Source of the DNA: RYN-230 sp963834515
Lineage (GTDB): Bacteria; Actinomycetota; Actinomycetes; Streptosporangiales; Streptosporangiaceae
DNA length: 64,000 nt
NCBI GenBank assembly: GCA_963834515.1
Contig: CAWICB010000002.1
Span: 310,001-374,000 of the forward strand
Direction: 5' to 3'
The notes beneath the pieces are model-generated. The model made no database searches and was not told where the DNA came from. It was given only the letters and a program-made list of their open reading frames with translations. The position numbers were made by a program, and so were the translations under genes. This document shows, piece after piece, positions 1 through 7,968 of this stretch. How positions within the stretch are numbered: position 1 is the stretch's first letter; each line of letters starts with the position of its first letter.

Positions 1-273
1 CTGCCTGCGCAGCAGGCGCAGGCCGTGCTCGCCTTTGCGCCGCAGTCGGCCAGCGACCCGATCGGCAAGGTGCTGGCCAGCGCGATCGCCAACGCTGAGC
101 ACGGCCGGCAGGCGGACGCCGACTCGCTCGTGGTCAGCCGGGCGTGGGTGGACGAGGGCCCGACGCTGAAGCGGTTCCGGCCGCGCGCCCAGGGCCGCGG
201 TTACCGGATCAACAAGCGCACCAGCCACATCACGGTCATCGTCTCCGACGAACCCAAGGGGAGGTCCCGCTAG
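1..273 (+). CDS. rplV: 50S ribosomal protein L22 (5'-truncated)
   Basis: The frame is open from base 1, so the N-terminus lies outside the window. The visible 90 residues show the L22 signatures: a helix ending GKVLASAIANAEH and the conserved RPRAQGRGYRI hairpin that lines the peptide exit tunnel, followed by the TSHITVIV strand. L22 binds 23S rRNA and shapes the exit tunnel. The TAG stop shares one base with the GTG start of rpsC, so the two are translationally coupled in the S10 operon. Identification is secure; only completeness is lacking. Confidence 0.95.
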   Translation: MPAQQAQAVLAFAPQSASDPIGKVLASAIANAEHGRQADADSLVVSRAWVDEGPTLKRFRPRAQGRGYRINKRTSHITVIVSDEPKGRSR

Positions 274-1169
274 TGGGGCAGAAGGTGAACCCGCACGGGT
301 TCCGGCTGGGCATCACCACCGACTTCAAGAGCCGGTGGTATGCCGACAAGCTGTACAAGGACTACGTCGCGGAAGACGTGGCCATCCGCCGCATGCTGCA
401 GCGCGGCATGGAGCGGGCCGGCATCTCCAAGGTGGAGATCGAGCGCACCAGGGACCGGGTCCGGGTGGACATCCACACCGCCCGGCCGGGCATCGTAATC
501 GGCCGCCGTGGCGCCGAGGCGGACCGGATCCGTGGCGACCTGGAGAAGCTGACTGGCAAGCAGATCCAGCTCAACATCCTCGAGGTGAAGAACCCGGAGA
601 CCGACGCGCAGCTCGTGGCGCAGGGCGTGGCCGAGCAGCTGTCCAGCCGGGTGTCGTTCCGCCGCGCCATGCGCAAGGCCATGCAGACCACGATGAAGAG
701 CCCGGGCGCCAAGGGCATCCGGGTGCAGTGCTCGGGCCGCCTCGGCGGCGCCGAGATGTCCCGGTCCGAGTTCTACCGCGAGGGGCGGGTGCCGCTGCAC
801 ACGCTGCGCGCGGACATCGACTACGGCTTCTACGAGGCCCGGACGACGTTCGGCCGGATCGGCGTGAAGGTCTGGATCTACCGGGGCGAGGCGCCGCAGA
901 CCCGGGCCGAGCGCGAGGCGGCCGCGGCCGCCCTGCGGGCCGGCCAGCGCCGGGATAGGCCGGCCGGGCCACAGCGCCGGCGGCGCCCCGAGGGCGCTGA
1001 CCGCGGCGACCGGGGCCCGGGCGCCGACCGGGGCCCGGGCGCCGACCGGGGCGACCGCGGCGACCGGGGCGACGAGCGGGCCGGGCCGGACCGGGCGCCC
1101 GCCAGCCAGGCCACCGCGGTGCCGCCGGCCGAGACGGCGCCCGCAGCGACCAGCGGTGAGGAGGGCTGA
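273..1169 (+). CDS. rpsC: 30S ribosomal protein S3 with extended low-complexity tail
   Basis: The GTG start at 273 gives the canonical beginning MGQKVNPHGFRLGI; an upstream ATG at 144 in the same frame lies inside rplV and is rejected. Residues 1 to about 210 carry the KH domain (PGIVIGRRGAEADRIR) and the S3 C-terminal domain (RLGGAEMSR...GRVPLHTLRADIDYG). S3 sits at the mRNA entry channel. The 298-residue length exceeds the usual 220-280 because the last ~80 residues are a Gly/Arg/Asp/Pro tail with GDRG and GADRGP repeats, encoded by near-identical G/C repeats around 1009-1075. The tail is probably disordered; its role is unknown. Confidence 0.96.
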   Translation: MGQKVNPHGFRLGITTDFKSRWYADKLYKDYVAEDVAIRRMLQRGMERAGISKVEIERTRDRVRVDIHTARPGIVIGRRGAEADRIRGDLEKLTGKQIQLNILEVKNPETDAQLVAQGVAEQLSSRVSFRRAMRKAMQTTMKSPGAKGIRVQCSGRLGGAEMSRSEFYREGRVPLHTLRADIDYGFYEARTTFGRIGVKVWIYRGEAPQTRAEREAAAAALRAGQRRDRPAGPQRRRRPEGADRGDRGPGADRGPGADRGDRGDRGDERAGPDRAPASQATAVPPAETAPAATSGEEG

Positions 1170-1172
1170 GTC

Positions 1173-1592
1173 ATGCTTATCCCGCGCAGGGTCAAGCACC
1201 GCAAGCAGCACCGGCCGGACCGGCACGGGCAGGCCAAGGGCGGCACCCGGGTGGCGTTCGGTGAGTACGGCATCCAGGCTCTGGAGCACGCGTACGTGAC
1301 CAACCGGCAGATCGAGTCGGCCCGTATCGCCATGACCCGGCACATCCGCCGTGGCGGCAAGGTGTGGATCACCATCTACCCGGACCGCCCGCTGACCAAG
1401 AAGCCGGCCGAGACCCGGATGGGTTCCGGCAAGGGCTCGCCGGAGTGGTGGGTGGCCAACGTCAAGCCGGGCCGGGTCATGTTCGAGCTGTCCGGGGTGG
1501 CCGAGCCGGTGGCCCGGGAGGCACTCCGCCGGGCCATGCACAAGCTGCCCATGAAATGCAAGTTCGTCAAGCGCGAAGTGGGGGAGGCGTGA
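1173..1592 (+). CDS. rplP: 50S ribosomal protein L16
   Basis: 139 residues, normal for L16. It begins MLIPRRVKHRKQHR and contains GTRVAFGEYGIQALE and the MGSGKGSPEWWVA segment near the tRNA-binding face. L16 organises the A-site region of the 50S subunit. It follows rpsC by three bases and overlaps rpmC through GTGATGG (TGA stop 1590-1592, ATG start at 1592), as expected in the S10 operon. Confidence 0.97.
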   Translation: MLIPRRVKHRKQHRPDRHGQAKGGTRVAFGEYGIQALEHAYVTNRQIESARIAMTRHIRRGGKVWITIYPDRPLTKKPAETRMGSGKGSPEWWVANVKPGRVMFELSGVAEPVAREALRRAMHKLPMKCKFVKREVGEA

Positions 1593-1828
1593 TGGCTGGA
1601 CTGGCCGCCGCTGACCTGCGGAACTCCACCGAGGAAGAGCTCGACACCAAGCTCGCCGAGGCCAAGACGGAGCTGTTCAACCTCCGGTTCCAGGCCGCGA
1701 CCGGGCAGCTGGAGAGCCACGGCCGGCTGCGCGCGGTCAAGAAGGAGATCGCCCGCATCTACACCGTGAAGCGGGAACGTGAGCTCGGCATTGTGATCCT
1801 GGTGGAAGAGGCGGAAGAGAGTGAGTGA
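1592..1828 (+). CDS. rpmC: 50S ribosomal protein L29
   Basis: The ATG at 1592 overlaps the rplP stop. The 78-residue product is a two-helix coiled coil with the L29 signature (AADLRNSTEEELDTKL, FNLRFQAATGQL, VKKEIARIYTV). L29 sits beside the peptide exit site and is part of the docking area for trigger factor and SRP. An in-frame start further upstream would lie within rplP and is not used. The acidic last residues are a small extension common in actinobacteria. Confidence 0.96.
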   Translation: MAGLAAADLRNSTEEELDTKLAEAKTELFNLRFQAATGQLESHGRLRAVKKEIARIYTVKRERELGIVILVEEAEESE

Positions 1829-2102
1829 CGTGGAGCAGGGTGCGGCGCCGGCCCGCGGCTACCGCAAGGTCCGCGAGGGCTACGTGGTCCGGGACAAGAT
1901 GGACAAGACCGTGGTGGTCGAGGTCGAGGACCGGGTGAAGCACCCGAAGTACGGCAAGATCATCCGGCGCACCAAGAAGTACATCGCGCACGACGGTGCG
2001 AACGCGTGCGGGGTCGGCGACCGGGTCCGGCTGATGGAGACCAGGCCGCTGTCCGCGACGAAGCGCTGGCGCGTCGCGGAAATCCTGGAGAAGGCCAAGT
2101 AA
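1821..2102 (+). CDS. rpsQ: 30S ribosomal protein S17
   Basis: 93 residues with the S17 OB-fold: REGYVVRDKMDKTVVVEVE, the basic KHPKYGKIIRRTKKY loop, then GDRVRLMETRPLSATKRWRV. S17 binds 16S rRNA helices 7 and 11. The GTG at 1821 overlaps the end of rpmC by 8 bases; a second GTG at 1830 is also possible and would shorten the poorly conserved N-terminus by three residues. Confidence 0.96.
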   Translation: MSDVEQGAAPARGYRKVREGYVVRDKMDKTVVVEVEDRVKHPKYGKIIRRTKKYIAHDGANACGVGDRVRLMETRPLSATKRWRVAEILEKAK

Positions 2103-2160
2103 CAACCACCCGCGGGGCGCGGGCCCCGCGAGACCCCGGCGTCAGGAAGCAGGAGTTGAC

Positions 2161-2529
2161 GTGATCCAGCAGGAGTCGCGGCTTAAAGTCGCCGACAACA
2201 CCGGAGCCAAGGAGATCTTGTGTATCCGCGTGCTCGGCGGCTCTGGCCGGCGATACGCGGGCATCGGTGATGTCATCGTGGCGACAGTGAAGGATGCCCT
2301 TCCCGGTGCCGGGGTGAAGAAGGGCGATGTCGTCAAGGCGGTCGTGGTGCGCACCCGCAAGGAGCGCCGCCGCGGTGACGGTTCGTACATCCGGTTCGAC
2401 GAGAACGCGGCCGTGCTGATCCGGGACGGCGGGGACCCGCGCGGTACCCGCATCTTCGGCCCGGTCGGCCGGGAGCTGCGCGAGAAGCGGTTCATGCGGA
2501 TCATCTCGCTCGCGCCGGAGGTGCTGTGA
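2161..2529 (+). CDS. rplN: 50S ribosomal protein L14
   Basis: 122 residues, the standard length. It opens MIQQESRLKVADNTGAKE and holds the L14 signature DGSYIRFDENAAVLI and the ending RIISLAPEVL. L14 contacts 16S rRNA at an intersubunit bridge. The GTG start at 2161 follows a clear AGGAG site. The 58-base gap after rpsQ marks the junction between the S10-type and spc-type gene sets; I see no obvious terminator there. Confidence 0.97.
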   Translation: MIQQESRLKVADNTGAKEILCIRVLGGSGRRYAGIGDVIVATVKDALPGAGVKKGDVVKAVVVRTRKERRRGDGSYIRFDENAAVLIRDGGDPRGTRIFGPVGRELREKRFMRIISLAPEVL

Positions 2530-2906
2530 TGACCAGGAAGAGCGCGATGCCGAAGAAGAACGGGGCGGCCGCCCGGCCGCCGCGGATGAAGATCAAGAAG
2601 GGCGACCACGTGGTCGTCATTGCGGGCAAGGACGTGGGCCGGGAGGGCACGGTCATCCTGGCCGACCCGGAGCGGCAGCGGGTCCTGGTTCAGGGCGTCA
2701 ACATGGTCCGCAAGAACAAGAAGGTGGATTACCAGGGGCAGCGCGGTGCCAAGACGGGCGGCATCGTGAACACCGAGGCGCCGATCCACGTCAGCAACGT
2801 GCAGCTAATCGACCCGGACACCAAGAAGCCGGCCCGCGCCGGGTTCCGCTACGACGAAGACGGCGCCAAGGTCCGGATCTCCCGCCCGGGCGGTAAGGAC
2901 TTCTGA
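2529..2906 (+). CDS. rplX: 50S ribosomal protein L24
   Basis: A KOW-domain protein: KIKKGDHVVVIAGKDVGREG is the KOW motif, followed by VLVQGVNMVRKNKK and EAPIHVSNVQL. L24 starts 50S assembly by binding the 5' end of 23S rRNA. The ATG at 2529 overlaps the rplN stop (TGATG); GTG 2526 and ATG 2547 are alternatives, and the first residues up to MKIKKGD are an Arg/Lys/Pro-rich extension. It overlaps rplE by ATGA. Confidence 0.95.
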   Translation: MTRKSAMPKKNGAAARPPRMKIKKGDHVVVIAGKDVGREGTVILADPERQRVLVQGVNMVRKNKKVDYQGQRGAKTGGIVNTEAPIHVSNVQLIDPDTKKPARAGFRYDEDGAKVRISRPGGKDF

Positions 2907-3493
2907 TGACGACCACGACTGAGCAGGCACCGGCCCGGCCGACGTACCCCACGCCGCGGCTCAAGCAGCGTTACCGGCAGGAGATCGCGCCGGCCATGCG
3001 CGAGGAGTTCAGCTACGGCAACGTGATGCGGACGCCCACGCTGACCAAGATCGTGGTGAACATGGGCGTCGGCGAGGCGGCCCGGGATGCCAAGCTGATC
3101 GACGGCGCGATCCGGGATCTCACGGTCATCACCGGGCAGAAGCCCGCGGTGGCCCGGGCCCGGAAGTCCATCGCCCAGTTCAAGCTGCGCGAGGGCATGC
3201 CGATCGGCGTGCACGTGACGCTGCGCGGCGACCGGATGTGGGAGTTCCTGGACCGGCTGCTGTCGCTGGCCCTGCCCCGTATCCGGGACTTCCGCGGGCT
3301 GTCCGACCGGCAGTTCGACGGCCGGGGCAATTACACGTTCGGTCTCAACGAGCAGCTGATGTTCCACGAGATCGACGCGGACAAGGTGGACCGGCAGCGC
3401 GGCATGGACGTGACCGTGGTGACCACCGCGACGACTGACGAAGAGGGCCGCTCATTGCTGCGGCGGCTCGGCTTCCCGTTCAAGGAGAACTGA
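2906..3493 (+). CDS. rplE: 50S ribosomal protein L5
   Basis: 195 residues. The L5 motifs are PTLTKIVVNMGVGEA, ITGQKPAVARARKSIAQFKLREG, RIRDFRGLSDRQFDGRGNY and MDVTVVTTATTDEEGRSLL. L5 binds 5S rRNA and contacts P-site tRNA. The first ~15 residues, rich in Thr and Pro, are an actinobacterial extension. The start overlaps the rplX stop by one base. Confidence 0.97.
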   Translation: MTTTTEQAPARPTYPTPRLKQRYRQEIAPAMREEFSYGNVMRTPTLTKIVVNMGVGEAARDAKLIDGAIRDLTVITGQKPAVARARKSIAQFKLREGMPIGVHVTLRGDRMWEFLDRLLSLALPRIRDFRGLSDRQFDGRGNYTFGLNEQLMFHEIDADKVDRQRGMDVTVVTTATTDEEGRSLLRRLGFPFKEN

Positions 3494-3496
3494 TCA

Positions 3497-3682
3497 GTGG
3501 CGAAGAAAGCGCTTGTCGTTAAGGCGAAGCGGACGCCCAAGTTCAAGGTGCGCGGGTACACCCGGTGCTCGCGCTGCGGGCGGCCGCGCGCCGTATACCG
3601 CAGGTTCGGCCTGTGCCGGATCTGCTTCCGCTCGATGGCCCACCGCGGTGAGCTGCCGGGCATCACAAAATCCAGCTGGTAG
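3497..3682 (+). CDS. rpsZ: 30S ribosomal protein S14, zinc-binding type Z
   Basis: 61 residues, the short zinc form of S14. Cys24-x2-Cys27 (CSRC) and Cys40-x2-Cys43 (CRIC) form the zinc ribbon, and the end is the canonical RGELPGITKSSW. S14 sits in the 30S head near the A site. The GTG start lies 3 bases after rplE. Actinobacteria often carry a second zinc-free S14 used when zinc is scarce; none is seen in this window. Confidence 0.97.
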   Translation: MAKKALVVKAKRTPKFKVRGYTRCSRCGRPRAVYRRFGLCRICFRSMAHRGELPGITKSSW

Positions 3683-3790
3683 CCGAACGCCGGCTGCTGG
3701 CCGTGACCAACCTGGGCGCGGGAGAGACCGCGCCCACCGACCACGCCGCAGGTCCCACCGGGAAACCACGGCGAGGAGGGCCACCAGGCC

Positions 3791-4189
3791 ATGACGATGA
3801 CCGACCCGATCGCAGACATGCTGACCCGTCTGCGCAATGCCAACTCGGCGTACCACGACACGGTGGGCATGCCCAGCTCCACGATCAAGGTCAGGATCGC
3901 GGAGATCCTCAAGCAGGAGGGCTACATAGCCGGCTTCACGGTGGAAGACGCCGAGGTGGGCAAGAGCCTCGTGCTGTCGCTCAAGTTCGGGCCAACCCGG
4001 GAGCGCTCCATCGCGGGCATCAAGCGGGTGTCCAAGCCCGGCCTGCGGGTGTACGCGAAGAAGGACAACCTGCCCCGGGTGCTCGGCGGCCTCGGCGTAG
4101 CCATCATCTCGACCTCGGCCGGCCTGATGACCGACAAGCAGGCGAACAAGCGAGGCGTGGGCGGGGAAGTCCTCGCCTACGTCTGGTAG
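3791..4189 (+). CDS. rpsH: 30S ribosomal protein S8
   Basis: 132 residues starting MTMTDPIADMLTRLRNANSA. It contains the S8 features SSTIKVRIAEILKQEG, KPGLRVYAKKDNLPRVLGGLG and the ending ANKRGVGGEVLAYVW. S8 is an early 30S assembly protein and, in many bacteria, the feedback regulator of the spc operon. The 108-base gap after rpsZ contains no convincing gene. A GGCGAGGAGGG ribosome binding site precedes the ATG. Confidence 0.97.
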   Translation: MTMTDPIADMLTRLRNANSAYHDTVGMPSSTIKVRIAEILKQEGYIAGFTVEDAEVGKSLVLSLKFGPTRERSIAGIKRVSKPGLRVYAKKDNLPRVLGGLGVAIISTSAGLMTDKQANKRGVGGEVLAYVW

Positions 4190-4198
4190 GAGACCGCG

Positions 4199-4735
4199 AT
4201 GTCACGAATCGGACGGCTCCCGGTGGAGATCCCCGGGGGTGTCGACGTCACCATCGACGGCCGGGCGGTCAGCGTCAAGGGGCCCAAGGGCAGCCTGGCC
4301 CTGGAGCTGACCCCGCCCATCGAGATCGCCCGGGAGGACGGCACGCTCCGGGTGACCCGGCCCAACGACGAGGGCCAGGTCCGGGCGCTGCACGGGCTGT
4401 CCCGCACGCTGGTGCAGAACATGGTCACCGGGGTCACCCAGGGCTACAGCAAGACGCTGGAGATCGTCGGGGTCGGCTACCGGGTCCAGGCCCGGGGCTC
4501 GAACCTGGAGTTCTCGCTGGGCTTCAGCCACCCGGTGATGGTGACACCGCCGGAGGGCATCTCATTCCGCGTCGAGACACCGACCCGGCTGGTCGTCGAG
4601 GGCATCGACAAGCAGCAGGTCGGCGAGGTCGCGGCCAACATACGCAAGCTGCGCAAGCCCGACCCATACAAGGGCAAGGGCATCCGCTACCAGGGTGAGC
4701 AGATCCGCCGCAAGGTCGGGAAGGCTGGGAAGTAA
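4199..4735 (+). CDS. rplF: 50S ribosomal protein L6
   Basis: 178 residues, normal length, with two repeated L6 folds. It opens MSRIGRLPVEIPGGVDV and ends with the signature PDPYKGKGIRYQGE, followed by RKVGKAGK. L6 lies at the base of the L7/L12 stalk near the GTPase centre. It starts 9 bases after rpsH and is followed 3 bases later by rplR. Confidence 0.97.
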   Translation: MSRIGRLPVEIPGGVDVTIDGRAVSVKGPKGSLALELTPPIEIAREDGTLRVTRPNDEGQVRALHGLSRTLVQNMVTGVTQGYSKTLEIVGVGYRVQARGSNLEFSLGFSHPVMVTPPEGISFRVETPTRLVVEGIDKQQVGEVAANIRKLRKPDPYKGKGIRYQGEQIRRKVGKAGK

Positions 4736-4738
4736 CCG

Positions 4739-5113
4739 ATGGCTGGCACGAAGACCAGGTCCGGCAGCCGCACCGCTGCGCGCACCCGGCGGCACCTCCG
4801 GGTGCGCAAGAAGGTGCTGGGCAGCGCCGAGCGGCCGCGGCTGATCGTGAACCGGTCGGCCCGGCACACGTCGGTCCAGCTGATCGACGACGGCACGGGC
4901 CGGACACTCGCATCCGCATCTACCCTGGAAGAGGGGCTGCGGACGGCCGATGGCGACAAGACGGCCAAGGCCCGCCAGGTCGGCGCGCTGCTCGCCGAGC
5001 GGGCCACGGCGGCCGGCATCAGTGCGGCCGTGTTCGACCGGGCTGGCTGGACGTACCACGGGCGGATCGCCGCCCTGGCCGACGCCGCCCGCGAAGGCGG
5101 CCTGTCCCTGTGA
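4739..5113 (+). CDS. rplR: 50S ribosomal protein L18
   Basis: 124 residues. The basic N-terminus (TRRHLRVRKKVLGSAERPRL) and the motifs SARHTSVQLIDD, KTAKARQVGALLAERA and FDRAGWTYHGRIAALADAAREGGL are typical. L18 carries 5S rRNA into the 50S subunit together with L5. A 67-base gap with no clear regulatory sequence follows. Confidence 0.96.
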   Translation: MAGTKTRSGSRTAARTRRHLRVRKKVLGSAERPRLIVNRSARHTSVQLIDDGTGRTLASASTLEEGLRTADGDKTAKARQVGALLAERATAAGISAAVFDRAGWTYHGRIAALADAAREGGLSL

Positions 5114-5180
5114 CCACGGTGACCACGGTGAGCGCGATGCGCACCGCAGGCGTTGAGATACATGAGAGAAGGAACATCTG

Positions 5181-5801
5181 ATGGCAGGACCTCCGCGGCG
5201 TGGCGGCGGCGGCGAGCGGCGTGACCGCCGTGACGACCGCCGCGGCGGTGCCGCCGACAAGGGCACGGCCTACCTGGAGCGGGTCGTCACCATCAACCGG
5301 GTGGCCAAGGTGGTCCAGGGTGGCCGGCGGTTCAGCTTCACCGCGCTGGTCATCGTGGGCGACGGCAACGGCATGGTGGGCGTGGGCTACGGCAAGGCCA
5401 AGGAGGTGCCCGCGGCTATCGCCAAGGGTGTCGAGGCGGCCAAGAAGTCGTTCTTCCGGGTGCCCCGGATCGCGGGCACCATCCCGCACACCGTGCAGGG
5501 CGAGGAGTCCGCGGGCGTGGTGCTGCTGAAGCCGGCCAGCCCCGGGACCGGCGTCATCGCCGGCGGCCCGGTGCGCGCCGTGCTGGAGTGCGCGGGCGTG
5601 CACGACGTGCTGTCCCGCTCGCTCGGCTCGTCCAACCCGATCAACGTGGTGCACGCTACGGTGGCCGCGCTGAAGAGCCTGAAGCGCCCCGAGGAGATCG
5701 CCGCCCGGCGCGGGCTCCCGATCGAGGACGTGGCCCCGGCGGCCATGCTGCGCGCCCGCGCGGCAGCGGCCAGTGCCGGCGCCGCGTCCGGCAACAGCTG
5801 A
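5181..5801 (+). CDS. rpsE: 30S ribosomal protein S5
   Basis: 206 residues. After a Gly/Arg/Asp-rich N-terminal extension of ~30 residues (MAGPPRRGGGGERRD) comes the S5 double-stranded-RNA-binding fold (LERVVTINRVAKVVQGGRRF, VGYGKAKEVPAAIAKG) and the C-terminal domain with GGPVRAVLECAGVHDVLSRS. S5 helps set translational accuracy and mRNA helicase activity. The extension is common in high-GC actinobacteria. rpmD follows. Confidence 0.97.
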   Translation: MAGPPRRGGGGERRDRRDDRRGGAADKGTAYLERVVTINRVAKVVQGGRRFSFTALVIVGDGNGMVGVGYGKAKEVPAAIAKGVEAAKKSFFRVPRIAGTIPHTVQGEESAGVVLLKPASPGTGVIAGGPVRAVLECAGVHDVLSRSLGSSNPINVVHATVAALKSLKRPEEIAARRGLPIEDVAPAAMLRARAAAASAGAASGNS

Positions 5802-5814
5802 GCGGAGCAGGGTG

Positions 5815-5997
5815 ATGGCACAGCTGAAGGTAACCCAGACCCGGTCGGAGATCGGGGGCACCAAAGCGCAGCGCGATTCGTTGCGCTCACTGGGGCTGAA
5901 GCGGATCGGCCAGTCGGTCGTCAAGGACGACCGGCCCGAGTTCCGCGGCATGATCTACGCGGTGCGGCACCTCGTCACCGTCGAGGAGGTCGACTGA
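5815..5997 (+). CDS. rpmD: 50S ribosomal protein L30
   Basis: 60 residues: LKVTQTRSEIGGTKAQRDSL and SLGLKRIGQSVVKDDRPEFRGMI are the L30 core. ATG 5815 is chosen because a GGAGCAGG site precedes it; the GTG immediately before (5812) is in frame too. A longer in-frame reading from 5773 lies inside rpsE and is rejected. rplO starts two bases after the stop. Confidence 0.96.
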   Translation: MAQLKVTQTRSEIGGTKAQRDSLRSLGLKRIGQSVVKDDRPEFRGMIYAVRHLVTVEEVD

Positions 5998-5998
5998 C

Positions 5999-6439
5999 AT
6001 GCTGAGAATCCACCATCTCCGCCCGGCCCCGGGCGCGCGCACCGAGCGCACCCGGGTCGGCCGCGGTGAGGCATCCAAGGGCAAGACCGCGGGCCGCGGG
6101 ACCAAGGGAACCAAGGCCCGCGGGCAGGTGCACCTGGGCTTCGAGGGCGGCCAGATGCCGCTGCAGCGCCGGGTGCCGAAGCTTAAGGGCTTCTCCAACT
6201 CCCGGTTCAAGACCACGTACCAGGTGGTCAACACCGGCCGGCTGGCCGAGCTGTACCCGCAGGGTGGCGAGGTGACGCCGGAGGACCTGGCGGCCAAGGG
6301 CGCGGTCCGGCCCGGCCAGCTGGTCAAGGTGCTGGGTGAGGGGGACACCGGGGTGGCGCTGCGGGTGACCGCACACGCGTTCTCCGGCTCCGCCCGGGAG
6401 AAGATCACCTCGGCTGGAGGGACGGTCACTGAGCTGTGA
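5999..6439 (+). CDS. rplO: 50S ribosomal protein L15
   Basis: 146 residues. The glycine-rich basic N-terminus (TRVGRGEASKGKTAGRGTKG) and the core GFEGGQMPLQRRVPKLKGF are diagnostic; the end RVTAHAFSGSAREKITSAGGTVTEL is the L15 C-terminal domain. L15 is a late assembly protein of the 50S subunit. A strong hairpin lies just beyond its stop, so the ribosomal transcript probably ends or is attenuated here before secY. Confidence 0.97.
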   Translation: MLRIHHLRPAPGARTERTRVGRGEASKGKTAGRGTKGTKARGQVHLGFEGGQMPLQRRVPKLKGFSNSRFKTTYQVVNTGRLAELYPQGGEVTPEDLAAKGAVRPGQLVKVLGEGDTGVALRVTAHAFSGSAREKITSAGGTVTEL

Positions 6440-6445
6440 TGCGCG

Positions 6446-6474
6446 GGCCAGCCGGGCCACCGGCCCGGCTGGCC
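6446..6474 (+). terminator. strong hairpin after rplO
   Basis: A perfect 13-bp stem (left arm GGCCAGCCGGGCC) with a 3-base loop starts seven bases after the rplO stop. There is no T-run, as usual for actinobacterial intrinsic terminators. It separates the ribosomal protein genes from secY-adk. It could terminate fully or only attenuate. Confidence 0.7.
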
Positions 6475-6522
6475 GGCGCGGTGAACGTGGCGCAGCGTCG
6501 AACACCCGCCAGCGCACAGTTA

Positions 6523-6552
6523 TCGTCACTGAGCGCACGGGGCTGTTACAGT
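6523..6552 (+). promoter_or_regulatory. candidate secY promoter
   Basis: TCGTCA and TACAGT separated by 18 bases resemble a housekeeping promoter, about 100 bases upstream of the secY start. A second TACACT box lies at 6566-6571 but has a poor -35. The placement after a hairpin favours a fresh promoter for secY-adk. This rests on similarity to consensus only. Confidence 0.35.
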
Positions 6553-6648
6553 GCTGCGGACGCGTTACACTGCGGCGCACCGGCGGCCGGCGCCACCCCC
6601 GGGAAGGCACGGCCGGACCCCGTTGACCGATCTAGTTGAGGACGGCGC

Positions 6649-7968
6649 ATGCTGACCGCGTTCCTTCGGGCCTTCCGGACGCCTGACCTGCGCAAAAAGC
6701 TGCTGTTTACGCTCGGGATCCTGGCCGTGTTCCGGCTGGGGGCGGCGATCCCGACCCCGGGCATCTCCGAGAAGGCGGTGCAGTTCTGCACCGGCCTGGA
6801 GAAGACCAGCAGTGCGGCAGGCGTGTACCAGCTGGTCAACCTGTTCAGCGGCGGCGCGTTGCTCCGGCTGTCGGTGTTCGCGCTGGGCATTATGCCGTAC
6901 ATCACGGCCAGCATCATCCTGCAGCTGCTGGCCGTGGTCATCCCGCGGCTGGAGACGCTGCGCCAGGAGGGCCAGGCCGGCCAGGCGAAGATCACCCAGT
7001 ACACCCGGTACCTGACCGTGGGGCTGGCCGTGCTGCAGTCCACCGGCATCGTGGCCTACACCCGGTCCGGCAACCTGTTCTCCGGCTGCAGCGAGCAGCT
7101 CATCCCGAACCCGTCGGTGTTCACCATCGCCACCATGGTGATCACCATGACGGCCGGCACCTGTGTGATCATGTGGCTCGGTGAGCTGATCACCGACCGC
7201 GGCGTCGGCAACGGCATGTCGGTGCTCATCTTCACCACCGTCATCTCCCAGATGGCGGGCTACATGGTGGACGTGTACGACTCCAAGCACATCGTGGTGC
7301 TGCTGGTGGTGGCGCTGGTCGCGGTGGCCATCGTGGCGTTCGTGGTGTTCATGGAGCAGGCCCAGCGCCGGATCCCGGTGCAGTACGCCAAGCGGATGGT
7401 GGGCCGCAAGATGTACGGGGGCACGTCCACCTACATCCCGCTCAAGGTGAACCAGGCCGGGGTCATCCCGGTCATCTTCGCCTCGTCGCTGCTCTACATC
7501 CCGATCCTGGCCGCCGGGCTGTTCGGCAACAAGAACCATCCCTCGCGCTGGGTCAACTGGATCGACAACAACCTCGGCAACGGGGTGACCGGCGACTCCG
7601 CCCTGTACATGGTGTCGTTCTTCATACTGATCGTCTTCTTCACCTACTTCTACGTATCCATCACCTTCAACCCGACGGAGGTGGCGGACAACATGAAGAA
7701 GTACGGCGGGTTCATCCCCGGTATCCGCCCCGGGCGGCCCACCGCCCAGTACCTGAACTACGTGCTCACCCGGCTCACTGCGCCCGGGTCGATATACCTG
7801 GGCCTGATCGCCCTCGTCCCGATGGTGGCCTTCGCGCTGCTCGGGGTGGGCACCCAGTTCCCGTTCGGCGGGACCAGCATCCTGATCGCGGTGGGGGTGG
7901 GACTGGACACGGTGAAGCAGATCGAGAGCCAGCTGCAGCAGCGTAACTATGAGGGCTTCCTGCGATAG
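6649..7968 (+). CDS. secY: Sec translocon channel subunit SecY
   Basis: 439 residues, full length. It begins MLTAFLRAFRTPDLRKKLLF and has about ten hydrophobic segments; the signatures are FRLGAAIPTPGI (first transmembrane segment and plug region), ALGIMPYITASIILQLL and the cytosolic loop IPVQYAKRMVGRKMYGG. SecY forms the protein-conducting channel with SecE and SecG. It starts 209 bases after rplO behind a hairpin and probable promoter, and its TAG stop overlaps the adk GTG by one base. Confidence 0.97.
   Translation: MLTAFLRAFRTPDLRKKLLFTLGILAVFRLGAAIPTPGISEKAVQFCTGLEKTSSAAGVYQLVNLFSGGALLRLSVFALGIMPYITASIILQLLAVVIPRLETLRQEGQAGQAKITQYTRYLTVGLAVLQSTGIVAYTRSGNLFSGCSEQLIPNPSVFTIATMVITMTAGTCVIMWLGELITDRGVGNGMSVLIFTTVISQMAGYMVDVYDSKHIVVLLVVALVAVAIVAFVVFMEQAQRRIPVQYAKRMVGRKMYGGTSTYIPLKVNQAGVIPVIFASSLLYIPILAAGLFGNKNHPSRWVNWIDNNLGNGVTGDSALYMVSFFILIVFFTYFYVSITFNPTEVADNMKKYGGFIPGIRPGRPTAQYLNYVLTRLTAPGSIYLGLIALVPMVAFALLGVGTQFPFGGTSILIAVGVGLDTVKQIESQLQQRNYEGFLR

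Noticed and set aside
270..1541. 423-residue open frame on the minus strand
   Set aside because: It is antisense to rpsC and rplP, both certain, and is Leu/Gly/Arg-rich as expected of high-GC shadow frames.
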